DNA from: Marinobacter salarius
GTDB taxonomy: Bacteria; Pseudomonadota; Gammaproteobacteria; Pseudomonadales; Oleiphilaceae
Direction: 5' to 3'
Assembly: GCA_000831005.1 (NCBI GenBank)
Contig: CP007152.1
Coordinates: 1,178,001 to 1,242,000, forward strand
DNA length: 64,000 nt
This document shows, in pieces, positions 43,861 through 55,050 of this stretch. The notes beneath the pieces are model-generated. The model made no database searches, had not been told where the DNA came from, and saw only the letters and a list, made by a program, of their open reading frames with translations. The position numbers were made by a program, and so were the translations under genes. Each line of letters starts with the position of its first letter. The first letter of the stretch is position 1.

Positions 43861-44672
43861 TCAGGTCTGGACCTGCCGTGCCGAACCGTATACCAGCAGG
43901 AATACGGCAAAACCCGTCACCACCACCGAGGGGCCGGCCGGTGTGTCCAGGTGCCAGGACATCGTAAGTCCACCACTGACGGCGATAAAACCGAACAGGA
44001 TGGCCAGCCCCACCATATGTTCGGGGTTGCCGGCCAATCTTCTGGCGGTGGCTGCCGGAATGATCAGTAATGCGGTAATCAGCAGGACCCCGACAATCTT
44101 CATGGCCACTGCGATCACGATGGAAAACATCAGCATCAGCACCAGCCGCAGACGTTCAACCGGTACGCCCTCAACCCGCGCCAGTTCCTCGTGAATGGTG
44201 CTCATCAGCAGACCGCGCCAGAGCACAGTCAACAACGCCAGAATCAGGACGGCACCGCCGTATATCCACAACAGGTCGTTTCGGCTCATGGCCAGCAGGT
44301 CCCCGAACAGCAGGCCGGTCAGGTCCACTCGAATGTTGGGCATGAAGCTGAGTGTGACCAGGCCGATGGCCAGGGCACTATGGGCGAGGATACCCAGCAG
44401 GGTATCGGTGGCCAGAGTCTTGCTGCGAGAGAACAGCACCAGGCAATCGCCAGCACCACGCAGGTCACGATAACCCCCACATTCAGCGGAACACTGATCA
44501 GAAAACTCAGGGCAATGCCCAGCAATGCCGAGTGCGCCAGGGTGTCGCCGAAATAGGCCATCCGCCGCCACACCACGAAGCAGCCCAGCGGACCGGCGAT
44601 CAAGGCTACACCGAGACCACCCATCAGCGCCCGCCAGAAAAAGTCGCCGAGCACGGCATCAATGATGGGCAT
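43861..44672 (-). CDS. znuB: Zinc ABC transporter permease ZnuB (one frameshift)
   Basis: Permease of the ABC-3 metal family, eight or nine helices. It starts with ATG 44672 (GGAGTG upstream), 14 bases inside the end of znuC. LGCFVVWRRMAYFGDTLAHS is the family signature. The frame breaks near 44440: the first part runs into a false end and the second continues LLGILAHSALAIGLVTLSFM to the stop. One restored base gives 270 residues. VVGVLLITALLIIPAATARR-type sequence near the C-terminus is typical. It works with ZnuC and a ZnuA that is not in this window. Confidence 0.9.
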
Positions 44673-45435
44673 GGGAACACTCCGCGTGGTCGTCGTGGTC
44701 GGCGGAAACCACATCGCCATGCAGATCGTGGCTGTGGTTGTGGTGGTGATGATATACCGCGAGGCTTTCCGCCACCGGACGACCGAAGGTTTCGATAAAG
44801 GCGGGATCGTGAGAAATATCTGCCGGATACCCGCTGCAGCAGATGTGCTGGTTCAGGCAGATAACTTTGTCGGTGGCGGCCATGACCAGGTGCAGATCAT
44901 GGGAGATCATGATCACGCCGCAGTTCAGTTCGTCCCGCAGGCTACGGATCAGCTCGTAGAGCGCGGCCTGGCCATTGATGTCCACGCCCTGGGCCGGCTC
45001 GTCCAGAACCAGCAGGTCCGGCCTGCGAGCCAGTGCCCTCGCGAGAAGCAACCGCTGCTTTTCGCCTCCGGACAATCGATGGACCGAGGCGTTGATCAGG
45101 TGTTCCACACCGGTCTTGGTCAGTGCCTCCACGCACTCCTGGTGTGACCGGCCACTGAGCAGCATGAACCGCCTTACGCTGAGTGGCAGTGTGGTTTCCA
45201 GTGTCAGGTGCTGAGGCACGTAACCAATGGTGAGCCTGGGGGCGATGGTCAGGGTGCCGTCCGAAACTGGCTGGATACCCAGTATCGCCTTGATCAGTGT
45301 GGTCTTTCCGGCGCCATTAGGGCCGATAATGGTGATGATATCCCCACGCTGGACCCGCAGGTCTACATGGTCCACCACGGGGCGGTCATCAAAGTTGACG
45401 GTAAGTTGGTGTAGTTCTACCAATGTATCAGTCAT
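44659..45435 (-). CDS. znuC: Zinc ABC transporter ATPase ZnuC
   Basis: ATPase subunit of the high-affinity zinc importer, 258 residues: Walker A IIGPNGAGKTTLIKAILG, signature HRLSGGEKQRLLLARAL, Walker B LLVLDEPAQGVDINGQ, switch ISHDLHLVM. A long C-terminal tail is very rich in histidine (YHHHHNHSHDLHGD, ECSHAHH), as often seen in ZnuC, and may buffer or sense zinc. It overlaps zur by eight bases and znuB by fourteen, so the three genes form one operon with the repressor first. Confidence 0.95.
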   Translation of the reverse strand: MTDTLVELHQLTVNFDDRPVVDHVDLRVQRGDIITIIGPNGAGKTTLIKAILGIQPVSDGTLTIAPRLTIGYVPQHLTLETTLPLSVRRFMLLSGRSHQECVEALTKTGVEHLINASVHRLSGGEKQRLLLARALARRPDLLVLDEPAQGVDINGQAALYELIRSLRDELNCGVIMISHDLHLVMAATDKVICLNQHICCSGYPADISHDPAFIETFGRPVAESLAVYHHHHNHSHDLHGDVVSADHDDHAECSHAHH

Positions 45436-45919
45436 GGGCAGTGTCCGATGCGCAGCCGGGGCAAGTGCCGGATACTTCGATGGTCATATTGTCCGGCTGG
45501 AAAGCTTCGTCCGCCGCGGCGTTCTTGACGGCATCGGACACGCCGGGCGCCGTCAGTTCCAGAACGTTGCCGCAACAACGGCAGATCAGGAACAACCCAT
45601 GGTGGTTCTTATCCGTGTGAGTGCAGCCGACGAATGCGTTCAGTGACGCAATCCGGTGAACAAGTCCGTGCTGCTGCAGAAAATCCAGTGCACGGTACAC
45701 CGTGGGGGGCGCCGCATTGTGACCATCCGCAGCCAGCACGGCAAGCACGTCGTAGGCGCCAAGTGGCTTGTGGGATTGCCAGATCAGTTCCAGCACCCGT
45801 TCACGGGTGGGTGTCAGGCGGGCATTGTGCTGCTGACAGATAGCTCGGGCCTCTGTCAGCGCCTGGGCAACACAGGCGTCATGATTGTGCGGTCGATAGG
45901 GAAGAGCGCTGGGTGACAT
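45428..45919 (-). CDS. zur: Zinc uptake regulator Zur (Fur family)
   Basis: Fur-family repressor of 163 residues, first gene of zur-znuC-znuB. It starts with ATG 45919 (AGGACA upstream; a GTG at 45925 is also in frame). The DNA-binding domain has LTPTRERVLELIWQSHKPLG and PPTVYRALDFLQQHGLVHRI. The dimer/metal domain has HHGLFLICRCCGNVLEL and CPGCASDTAHD, giving the structural C-x-x-C zinc pairs. A histidine-rich start and the znu neighbours support Zur over Fur. Zn-bound Zur would repress this operon through the palindrome upstream. Confidence 0.95.
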   Translation of the reverse strand: MSPSALPYRPHNHDACVAQALTEARAICQQHNARLTPTRERVLELIWQSHKPLGAYDVLAVLAADGHNAAPPTVYRALDFLQQHGLVHRIASLNAFVGCTHTDKNHHGLFLICRCCGNVLELTAPGVSDAVKNAAADEAFQPDNMTIEVSGTCPGCASDTAHD

Positions 45920-45939
45920 GGGCACTGTCCTGTAGAATT

Positions 45940-45960
45940 TGCAACATTATAACATTAGCA
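45940..45960. promoter_or_regulatory. Probable Zur box upstream of zur-znuCB
   Basis: AT-rich imperfect palindrome with core AACATTATAACATT, about 22 bases before the zur ATG. It resembles the Gammaproteobacterial Zur operator (GTTATA-n-TATAAC type). Its position fits zinc-dependent self-repression of the operon. Confidence 0.55.
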
Positions 45961-46004
45961 AAAGACAGTGCCAGGTGTGATGGTGTGCTGATCACCGGTG
46001 AGCG

Positions 46005-46466
46005 CTAGCGGGAGGCCTCCAGTGCCAATGACTCAAGGTAGCCGAGGTCGGGAATAAAGGCGGTTTCGCCTTCGACTTCAACCGCCATCAGGTCGGCAGG
46101 GCCGGTGTCGCCGTCAACCTTCTTCAACTGATCTTCGGTCAGACGTGTCTGGCTGGGGATGCCCTGGGTGACCAGCGCCATAAAGGGGACCGAGTTATGG
46201 TGATCACCGATGGTGTTCAGTATGACGATTCGGCCACGATTGCCACCGGGCACGGTCAGTTTGCCGCCATTCGCGGCATCGTAGGAGATCACCGGCAGGT
46301 TCAGGCCCCGCCAATCAAGCTCGCCCACCAGCCACTCCGGTGAATGCGCAGCGGGGTCGGAGCTGGCGAAGTCCACCACTTCCGCAATCGACACGTTAGG
46401 CAGCAGCAATTGCTTCTCGCTCATCGGTATCATGACGCAGGGCAGGGTTTGGCTGTTATCGTTCAT
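46005..46466 (-). CDS. chpC: CheW-like protein ChpC
   Basis: CheW-domain adaptor of 153 residues from ATG 46466 (GAGGAAAT upstream). The CheW fold is seen in LLLPNVSIAEVVDFASSDPA, PEWLVGELDWRGLNLPVISY and GRIVILNTIGDHHNSVPFMA. It is the last gene of pilGHIJK-chpABC. In Pseudomonas ChpC is thought to couple additional receptors to the ChpA kinase and is not essential for twitching. Confidence 0.88.
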   Translation of the reverse strand: MNDNSQTLPCVMIPMSEKQLLLPNVSIAEVVDFASSDPAAHSPEWLVGELDWRGLNLPVISYDAANGGKLTVPGGNRGRIVILNTIGDHHNSVPFMALVTQGIPSQTRLTEDQLKKVDGDTGPADLMAVEVEGETAFIPDLGYLESLALEASR

Positions 46467-46477
46467 CACTCATTTCC

Positions 46478-47530
46478 TCAGGCGGAATCCCGTTTTTGCC
46501 GGCCCTTGAGCAGGCAGGATTCTTCAATCGTTTTGACGAGTTCGCGGGCGAGCTGTTCCGGTGTACCACAGTATACGGAACACCCGGTTGCTGCCACGGA
46601 ATCCGGCATGGAACTGTTACCGCAGCTGCCGCTCTCCTGGACCCATATGCGGCTACCATAGGCTTTCAGCAGTGGCGCGGCAATGGCACCATCGTTGCCC
46701 ATACCGGAAAAGATGATGGCATGGCATCGGGCACCGTAATGGTCGCCGATGTTCAGCAGTACCTGGTCAATGGAGGGGCCATAGGGGCCGGGCCAGGGTG
46801 TTTCCCTTTCCCTGAGTGCACCGCTGTCGTCAAGAGTCCACTCTCGCTCCACCGGCATCAGCACAACATCGCCATTGTGAACACGATACCCGGTTTCAGC
46901 CCGTTTGAGCTGGTAGTGGGCGTGACGGCCCAGCACGCGAGTCAGCACGTCGGTGAAATTGTTGTCGATGTGTTGGGCATAGATAAAACCCACTGGTAAT
47001 CCGGGCGGCAGGCTGTCCAGAAAGGTTTTCACCGCGGCCGGGCCGCCCAGTGACGCCCCCAGAATCCAGACCTCTTCCGCCGGCAGGTCCGCTGAGGCCG
47101 GCTGGATCCAGTGAGGCAGTTTGGGAGAGGTTTCCGATTGCGGTTGTTCGGTGGCCAGCTCTTCAATAGCGGCCGCGGAATCCAGCTTTTCCAGGTGCCC
47201 GAGGGACTGCTCCAGCTTGTCCAGCAACCGGCGTTCCCAGCGGAAGTACTCCGTGGTGCCCGGTTTTGGGGCCGGGTCGAGACCAAACAGTACGGGGGCT
47301 TCGGTGTTCTCCAACAGGTGGTCAAACAGCACTGGGTGATCGGCTTCGTCTTCCAGGGTAATCAACCACAGGCTGGCTTCCGGGAATTCAGGGTAGCCCT
47401 GCAGGCGATTCGGGTCTCCGGAAAAGCAAACGTCCAGGCCGAACCTGGACGAGGCTTCCTGCAGGCGATGACGCTGCAGGACGATATCCGAGACGATACC
47501 GACCGCTGGCCGTCCTGGCTGGCCGGTCAT
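46478..47530 (-). CDS. chpB: Chemoreceptor methylesterase ChpB (CheB-like)
   Basis: Protein-glutamate methylesterase of 350 residues; ATG 47530 overlaps the chpA stop (TGATG). The N-terminal part is a receiver-like domain that lacks an obvious phospho-acceptor environment (VGIVSDIVLQRHRLQEASSR). The C-terminal catalytic domain holds the triad: serine in LGASLGGPAAVKTFL, histidine in IYAQHIDNNFTDVL, aspartate in FSGMGNDGAIAAPLL. It removes methyl groups from the PilJ receptor, opposing PilK. Confidence 0.92.
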   Translation of the reverse strand: MTGQPGRPAVGIVSDIVLQRHRLQEASSRFGLDVCFSGDPNRLQGYPEFPEASLWLITLEDEADHPVLFDHLLENTEAPVLFGLDPAPKPGTTEYFRWERRLLDKLEQSLGHLEKLDSAAAIEELATEQPQSETSPKLPHWIQPASADLPAEEVWILGASLGGPAAVKTFLDSLPPGLPVGFIYAQHIDNNFTDVLTRVLGRHAHYQLKRAETGYRVHNGDVVLMPVEREWTLDDSGALRERETPWPGPYGPSIDQVLLNIGDHYGARCHAIIFSGMGNDGAIAAPLLKAYGSRIWVQESGSCGNSSMPDSVAATGCSVYCGTPEQLARELVKTIEESCLLKGRQKRDSA

Positions 47531-50500
47531 CACTGATTCCTGGTCAGCCGCGTGATGGTGTCAAGCAGCTCGGTTTCCTGGAAAGGCTTGCCGAGGTATT
47601 CATTGACGCCAATGGCCAGCGCTCGCTCGCGGTGTTTCTCACCGGTTCGGGAGGTAATCATGCAGATCGGCGTGTCCCGCAGGTTGTCATCGTGGCGCAC
47701 AAAGCTCGCAACCTCGAAGCCGTCCATTCGGGGCATCTCGATATCCAGCAGGATAATATCCGGCTTGTGATCCTGTAGCTGTGCGACCGCATCCAGCCGT
47801 CTTTGGCCGTGATCACTTCCATGCCATTACGCTCCAGCAGGCGGGACGTTACCTTGCGCACTGTTACCGAGTCATCCACCACCATCACCACGGTGGACTG
47901 CTCCTCACGGCGGGAGGCTTCCTTCGCATTCTCAAGGTTCGCCAGGCGCTGGCGCTCGGAGAGAATATCGGAACGGATCATGGCCGGCAGATCGAGAATC
48001 ACCACCACGTTACCGTCACCCAGAATGGTGGCACCGGACACACCCCTGACCGTACTGAACTGCGGTCCGAGCGATTTAACCACGATTTCGCGACTACCCA
48101 TCAGGCTGTCCACCTGCAGGGCCATGGGCTGTTCGGCACCCCGCACCAGGATAACCGGTAACGGCAGGGCCTGACCCTGCAGCTTGGGATGGTGATCACT
48201 GTTCAGCAGGCTGCCGAGATACTGCAGGCGGTACTGCTGTCCTGCGTATTCGTACATCGGTGCGTCAGGCTTGTAGTATTCCTCAAGCTCGTAGGTACTG
48301 ACCCGAACGATGCCCTCAATGGTGTTCAACGGAATGGCGTAGAAGTCCTCGCCGGTAGACACCATCAATGCCCGGTTGACCGATACGGTGAAGGGCAATC
48401 GAACGGTAAAGACGGTGCCCTTGCCAACGGTGGAGTCGATGTCCAGGCTGCCACCTAGCTGCTTGATTTCGCTGGCAACCACATCCATGCCTACGCCGCG
48501 GCCGGAAATCTGGGTAACGGCCTGGGCGGTGGAGAAACCGGGTTGCAGGATGAACTGCAGGATTTCCCGTTCGCTCAGGTCCTCGTCCTTGGCCATCATG
48601 CCCTGGCGAATGGCCTTGTCGCGAATGACCTGAGCGGGGATGCCCGCACCATCGTCGATCATCCGCAATACCACATCGCCACCTTCCCGGGTCAGCGACA
48701 GCGTCACTTCGCCAGTTTCCGGCTTGCCGGCCGTCTTACGGTCGGCCGGCTTTTCGATGCCGTGGTCCAGCGCGTTACGCAGCATGTGCTCCAGCGGTGC
48801 GATCATGCGCTCGAGGATGTTGCGGTCCATTTCCCCTTCCGGGTTGCGGACATCGAACTCAACTTTCTTGCTGAGCTCGCCGCTGATCTGACGGACAATC
48901 CGGCGCAGCCTGGGCACCATGGAGGCAAACGGAATCATCCGGGTCTTCATCAGACCTTCCTGGAGTTCCGTGTTGATCCGCGATTGTTGTACCAGCAGGG
49001 TCTCGGTGTCCCTAACCCGGTCGGACAGGGTTTCCCTCAGATCCGCAAGGTCCGACGATGACTCCGTCAGGGCCCGTGACAGCTGCTGGATGGCGGAATA
49101 GCGGTCCATCTCAAGCGGGTCGAAGTCGTCGCCGTAATCCGGGCCGTGCTCTTTCTCTGCGCGGAACAGGATCTGGGTCTCGGTTTCGATTTCCATCCGG
49201 CGCAGCTGCTCGCGCAGACGCTCGATGGTGGCGGCCATTTCGTCCAGGTTGTGGCTGAAATCGCTGGTTTGCTGTTCCAGTCGACCACGGGTAATACTGG
49301 TTTCACCGGCCAGGTTAACCAATTCGTCCAGCAGCGGCGCGGAGACCCGGATGGTTTCCTGGGGCGCACGCTGGGCGGCAGCCGCTTTCGCGGGCGTCTT
49401 GGACGGAACCTTGTTGGGTTTGGGCGCGGGTACGACCGGTTTTTCCGGTTTGGCAGGCGCTTCCGCCGCCGGCTCCTGGGTCTTCGGCAATTTCTCTGTT
49501 TTTGCGTCCGGTTTGGCGGGCTCTGGAACAGCGCCTGTGTCTTCAAACCGCTTACGGATATCACCCACGAGCGCCACAATCGCGTCGTGGTCATTGGTGA
49601 TGGCCTGCCAGGCCTCGTCGCCCGGGGTATTGCCACCCAGGTCGATCAGCCGCGTTTCCAGCGCGTGGGCCTGGTCGCCCAGCTCGACAAGCTGCGACAG
49701 CCGCGCACCACCTTTAAGGGTATGGAGGGCGCGCTGGGCTTCCTGGTTAAAGTGGTGGTTAGCCGGGTCTTTACGCCAGTCATCCAGTAACTGCTCCAAC
49801 TGGTCGAGGATCTCGCCGGCCTCTTCCAGGAAAATCTCCAGGACTTCGGCATCGACGGTTTCACCGTCTGCAGAGGGTTCAGTCTGAGTGGCGGGCGCGG
49901 ACAGCTCGTCACCGGAGACTTTGTGGGCGTCGTTCAGTGCTTCAACCAACACCATGTCCGCAGTGGGCTTGTTGCCCTCTTCCAGGCTGGTGAGCATGGT
50001 TTTCAGTGTGCCATGCGCTTTTTCACTGAGTTCCAACAGGATTGACTGATTGCTGGAACCGGCGATCAGAGGGTCCAGGGCATCAGACCAGGCCTCGGCC
50101 AGATCGGCAATCGGGTCGACATCGGACAGACGAGCGCCACCCTTGAGGGTATGCAGCTCCTGCTGCAACTGGGTAACGCCAGCCAGTTCTTCAGGCTCGT
50201 CGCGCCACTGGGCCAGGCATTCGCCAATGGCTTCGTGAATCTCCAGGCCTTCGTCGAGGAAGATGCCAACCAGGTCATCGTCGGAGGCCTTTGCAATAGC
50301 CTCTGTGACGGATGCCGGTTGTTCGTCGGCTGTGGGTGCCTCGTCGACGGGTTCCGGTTCTTCCGCTGGGTCTTCAGGTTCCGCGGATGGTATTGGCTTG
50401 CCAGAGAGGATGGCTTCAACCTTGGCCACCAGTTCTGTTGCCGGCGGGCAGGGTTTCTGGGTGGCAACCTGTTCAACCATTTGCGCCAATCGGTCGTGGC

Positions 50501-53500
50501 AGGCAAACAACAGATCGTTCATGTCGCTGCTGGCGTTCAGTTGGCCTTCGGCGACTTTCTCGAACAAATCTTCAAGTACGTGGGTCAGGTCGCCAATGGC
50601 ATCGACGCCCGCCATCCGGGCACCGCCTTTGAGCGTGTGCACATCGCGTTGCAGCTCTGCCGCCACATCGCGATTGTTGGGGTCTTCACTCCAGGTATGT
50701 AACGCGCTGCCTGTGGAGTTGATCAGGTCGTAGGCTTCTTCCAGGAAGATGCCGATCAGTTCCGGATCCAGGTGAGACAGATCGGTGGCGTGTTCCTCTT
50801 CAGGTTCCTCACCGTGGTTTCTGGCTCTTCGGTATCATCCTCTTCCAATTCGGCCAGCGGAATCTCGTCATCGTCTTCCGGTTCAGCGTCCTGCTTTCTG
50901 ACATCGGTCACTGGCCTGGAGCCCGTGGCGCTGTCCATGTAGGCGTGGATTTCACTGATCAGGTCCGGCGCCGGGCGCGGTGGCTCCTGTTGCTCAAGGG
51001 CATCGACCATACCTGCCAGTCGATCATGGCAGCGGAACAGCAGGTCGGAAAGCTCACCGGTAACGGCAAGCCGTTGCTCGGTCAGTCCTTCAAACAGGTT
51101 CTCCAGCTCATGGGAAAGATCGCCCACCGGTTGGATATCCGCCAGGCGAGCGCCGCCCTTGAGGGTATGCAGGTCCCGTTGTAGAAGGCGTAAAAGATCC
51201 AGGTTTTCGGTGTTGTCGCTCCAGCTCTGCAAGGCATCGGCGGTACTGTCGATCAGGTCCCGGGCTTCCTCAAGGAAGATCTCCGCCAGTTCCTGGTCCA
51301 TGTCTTCATCGGTGTCCGCCAACGGTGGCTGCTCGCCATCGGGTTCCGGGGCATCTTCCGCCTCGGCTTCCAGGCTGCGATCGATCTCTTCCAGATCCCC
51401 GGTGAACTCCTGCTCAAACGCATCCGGCTCATTGTCTGCGGGCGTCGCGGGAGCGAGGGTGTCCAGCTCGGCAATCAGATCGGCGTTGGCCTCGGTGGCC
51501 AGTCCGGCCGCGACCTGATCCATCATGTTGATCAGGTGTTCATGGCCTGCACGCACACTGTCGTAGAAAGGCGAATCGGGAACAAAATCGGGGTTTGAGG
51601 CACGCTCGTAAACCTGTCTCAGAGCACCTGACAGCTCAGCAACATCGGCCAATCCGGCATCCTGTGCGCCCTCGGTGAGCAGGTGCAGCTCCTTGCGCAG
51701 GGTGTCCAGGGCGGAGGTTGCTTCGGGATTTTCCGACCACTCATCAAGAATCCGGTCGGCATCCAGCAGGATATCCAGACCTTCGTTCAGGAACAGCTGA
51801 ACCAGTTGCGGTCGTGCGTTTTCTTGCGGTTCATCGGTTCGGGAGCCATCGCCACGCAGGGTGGCATTGCTGACCTGCTCCAGTTTTGCCAGGAAGGTTT
51901 CGGTGCCCGGCAGGTCCGCCTGGGGATTCTCCCGAATCTGGCCAAGGCCCTGGGTCAGGAAATGACAGGTATCGCCAATCAGGCTTATAACGTCGCGATC
52001 GGCCCGTTTGTTTTGTGCCCGGGCTTCCTTGACGAAGCGTTCCAGGGGCGTGATCACCGCGGCAATAGGTGCGATACCGGCGGTGTGTGCGCTGCCTTTG
52101 AGGGTATGAAGCGCGCGAGACAGGTCATCGGTATAAGCAACGCTCGCTTTGTCGCCTGCGGCATCGAGGAAATCCCGCAGGTTTGCAAGTGGGTTTCGGT
52201 TTCACTTTCGAAAATATCCAGCAGCACTGGGTCGACGACGGTGTCGTCTTCCTCTTCCGCTGCTGTCAATTCTGGCTCGGCGTCTCCGTTCGTCGCTCCT
52301 GACTGTGGCTCAGACGGAGGCATGGTGCTGGCATCGGGAATTTCGCCGTTTGCCAGAGCGTTGGCGCGTGCTTCCATGCTCGATGTATCGCGGGAAGGGG
52401 GCTGGCGTTTCTCGAAATCGTCAACCAATTCCGGCAGGGCCGCGGTAACGTCTTCCAGCAGCGCCGCAATGTCGTCGTTCATGAAAATGCTGCCGTCAAT
52501 CACGCGGTTCAGCATGTTCTCAACAGACCAGGCCAGTTCGCCGACAACCAGCGCACCCACCATCCGACCACTTCCCTTCAGGGTATGGAAAGCGCGCCGG
52601 ACTTCCGAGAGCGCCGTGCGGTCGTCGTGCTGACGTAGCAACATGGGCAGGTATTCGCGAACGGTATCCAGTACCTCACCGGCTTCCTCGATAAAGATCT
52701 CGAGAATTTCATCGTCGATAAGGTCATCGTCAAACTCAACCTCAGCTGCGGACGGTTGCCCGGTACTGACAGCTTCGCCGTCGTTGCCACTGTCGATTGT
52801 GGGTAGCTCATCATCCGCTGAACTGCCGTCTTCCGATGCGGTGTCGATGTCAGTTTTTCGCGTGGTAGACAGAGCTTCAGCGCGTTCAATCAGCTCTCCA
52901 ACCTCGCCATCGGCCTGTCCGTCACGGAAGTCGTTGATCAGCGCAGGAATTCGACTGTTGACGTCATCAATCAGGCTGAACATGTCATCGGTGGGTCGTA
53001 GCGTCTGGTCGATCACCCGGTTGAGCAGGTTTTCCACGGACCATGCCAGTTCACCGATGCTGGTTGCGCCCACGAGCCGGCCACTGCCCTTGAGGGTGTG
53101 GAACGCGCGGCGGACTTCAGTCAGTGCGTCGCGATCGTCGTGGTTTTGGCGCAGGCGAGGATAGAATTCATTGATGGTTTCCAGGACTTCTTCGGCTTCC
53201 TCAATGAAAATGCCGAGGATCTCATCATCCAGCAGTTCTTTATCGGAGCTCTTGGATTCGGCTTCTACCGATTCGACGGGTACTTCCGAATCAATAACCG
53301 GCACGTCGTCAGCTGTTGGATGCTGCCAGGTAGCTCCTCGCCAACCGGGAAGCCCAGGGAGTTCAGGCTGGCCTCGGCAACCCCGAGTACGCTCTCATTG
53401 TCGCTGATGCCCTCGGCGAGCCGCTCCAGATAGTACTCAATACTGGTAATAGCGTCGGCCAGCGTGTCGAGCTGTTTCCAGTCGGGAACCTGCTTGCCCC

Positions 53501-55039
53501 CCAGCAGTACGTCGGTGATGTAACGTTCGGCGGAGGCGAGCATGTCGGCCACGCGGTCAAGGGGAATCAGGCTCAGGCCACCACGGATGCTGTGCAGGAG
53601 GCCGGGGACGTGTTCGATTTCGCCGGTTTCCCATTGGGAAGCGATGAAATTGACGATGGCCGTTTTTACCTGCTCCAGCGTATTGCGGGACTCCCGCAGC
53701 AAAGCGCTGCTGGCTTCACCCAGTTCGCGGGAGCCAAGGTTGATGGTTTGGGTGTCGTCGCCGATGGCATCCGATTCCGACTGTCGGTCACTGTCCAGGC
53801 CAGCCAGACTGGCTTCGACGTAGAGCAGAGCGCCGGCAATATCCATCAGGGTGCCGTCATCCACCGAGTCAGACTGGTTGGCCAGCTTCTCCACCAGTTC
53901 GATCTGTTCGGTAATGACCTTGCGGGGTATGCCCAGGCCCAGCACCGCCAGGGTATTGGCGACCTGGCGCAGGCCCGGAAGCAGTTCTTCCAGTTCATCG
54001 TTCTGGCGTAGCTCGGAGCGCACAAACAGATCGAGCTGGTCTTTGAGTTTGGCCAATTCTTCGTTGAGGGCGCTGACCACCGAGTGGATGGCGTCACGCC
54101 CTGGGCCCGAAACCCGGTTCTTGGCGGCGTCCACATCATCGTCGGAAGCAGTGCGTGATCGAGCCGGTAGCTGTCGCGCAGTTCCCTCACGAGTGGTGTA
54201 TCGAGATCGCGAGCACGAGCAACGTAGTAGAGCAGATGTTTCAGGAGAGCTTCTGGAACCGCCTGCTGCAGGATATCAATGTGCTCGTCTGTAAGACGGC
54301 GAATTTCGGCGTCCAGCTCGCGCAACAGGGACTTCACGGCTGTATTGACCGGGTTCGCATGCTGCTGGAGCGTTTCCACGAATGCTCCGGCTGCTTTCCA
54401 GAGTTCGCCCCGGGGCGTTTTCTGGCACAGGCGGATCAGCCGCTGGATCACCTTCTGCATGTAATCGAAATGGGCGTCCAGGTCGGCCTCGCGAATCACG
54501 CCAGCGAGGGCGAACTGATACATCTGGCGCAATTTGCGGATATGTCCAAGTACCTTCGGATCCTGAAGGCGCTGGGACACATTGGCGGCAGCCGTTGCCC
54601 TTGAGGGCGACAGGTCTGGCTTGAACAGCGATGTATCGGACAGCAGGGACTCACCCCGTGCAGCACGGAGATCGTTCAGCAATGGTAGTAGCACCATCGG
54701 GAAATCGTCTTTGCTACTGGCCAGGTGCTCCAGATACTGGGGCAGTTGCAGGATGGCCTGCATCAGCACATCGACGGCATCGTCCACACTGGCGACGGTT
54801 TCGTTCAGGACCGCCTGGGTCAGTTTCTCCATTTCCTCGGTCAGCAGGGCCGCGCCGTAAAGCTCGACCATCTGCAGGGTACCGTGAACCTGGTGGAGAT
54901 AGTTCAGGCAGAAGCGCAGGCGCGCGGTGTCGTCACGATTCTCGACATACGCTTCCAGTGCGTGCTGACCCTGGGTCAACGTGTCCTGTATTTCGCCCCG
55001 AACCCAGTCCAGGGCGATGCTGTCATGGTGATTGCCCAT
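47530..55039 (-). CDS. chpA: Giant hybrid histidine kinase ChpA (PilL) with multiple Hpt domains (five frameshifts)
   Basis: Central kinase of the Pil-Chp pathway controlling type IV pili. It starts with ATG 55039 (GGAG upstream). Breaks near 54128, 53312, 52185, 50808 and 47793 are all one-base losses; restored length is 2504 residues. N-terminal Hpt-like motifs in order: HQVHGTLQ (about 54890, degenerate), LLHSIRGG (53590, degenerate), HTLKGSGR (53090 and 52580), HTLKGSAH (52100), LHLLTEGA (51690, degenerate), HTLKGGAR (51165, 50630, 50150 and 49720). Then come the CheA-type dimer/ATPase (NALDHGIEKPADRKTAGKP, MIDDGAGIPA, GRGVGMDVVASEIKQLGG), a CheW-like domain and a C-terminal receiver (VVMVVDDSVTVRKV, then LLDIEMPRMDGFEV in the restored frame). 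Pseudomonas ChpA is described with eight phosphotransfer-type domains; this one shows ten motifs. Confidence 0.9.
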
Positions 55040-55050
55040 AACCACTCCGG

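Noticed and set aside
47530..55039. ChpA as several separate Hpt and kinase proteins
   Set aside because: The frames join exactly at one-base losses, only the first has a proper start, and the length and order match a single ChpA.
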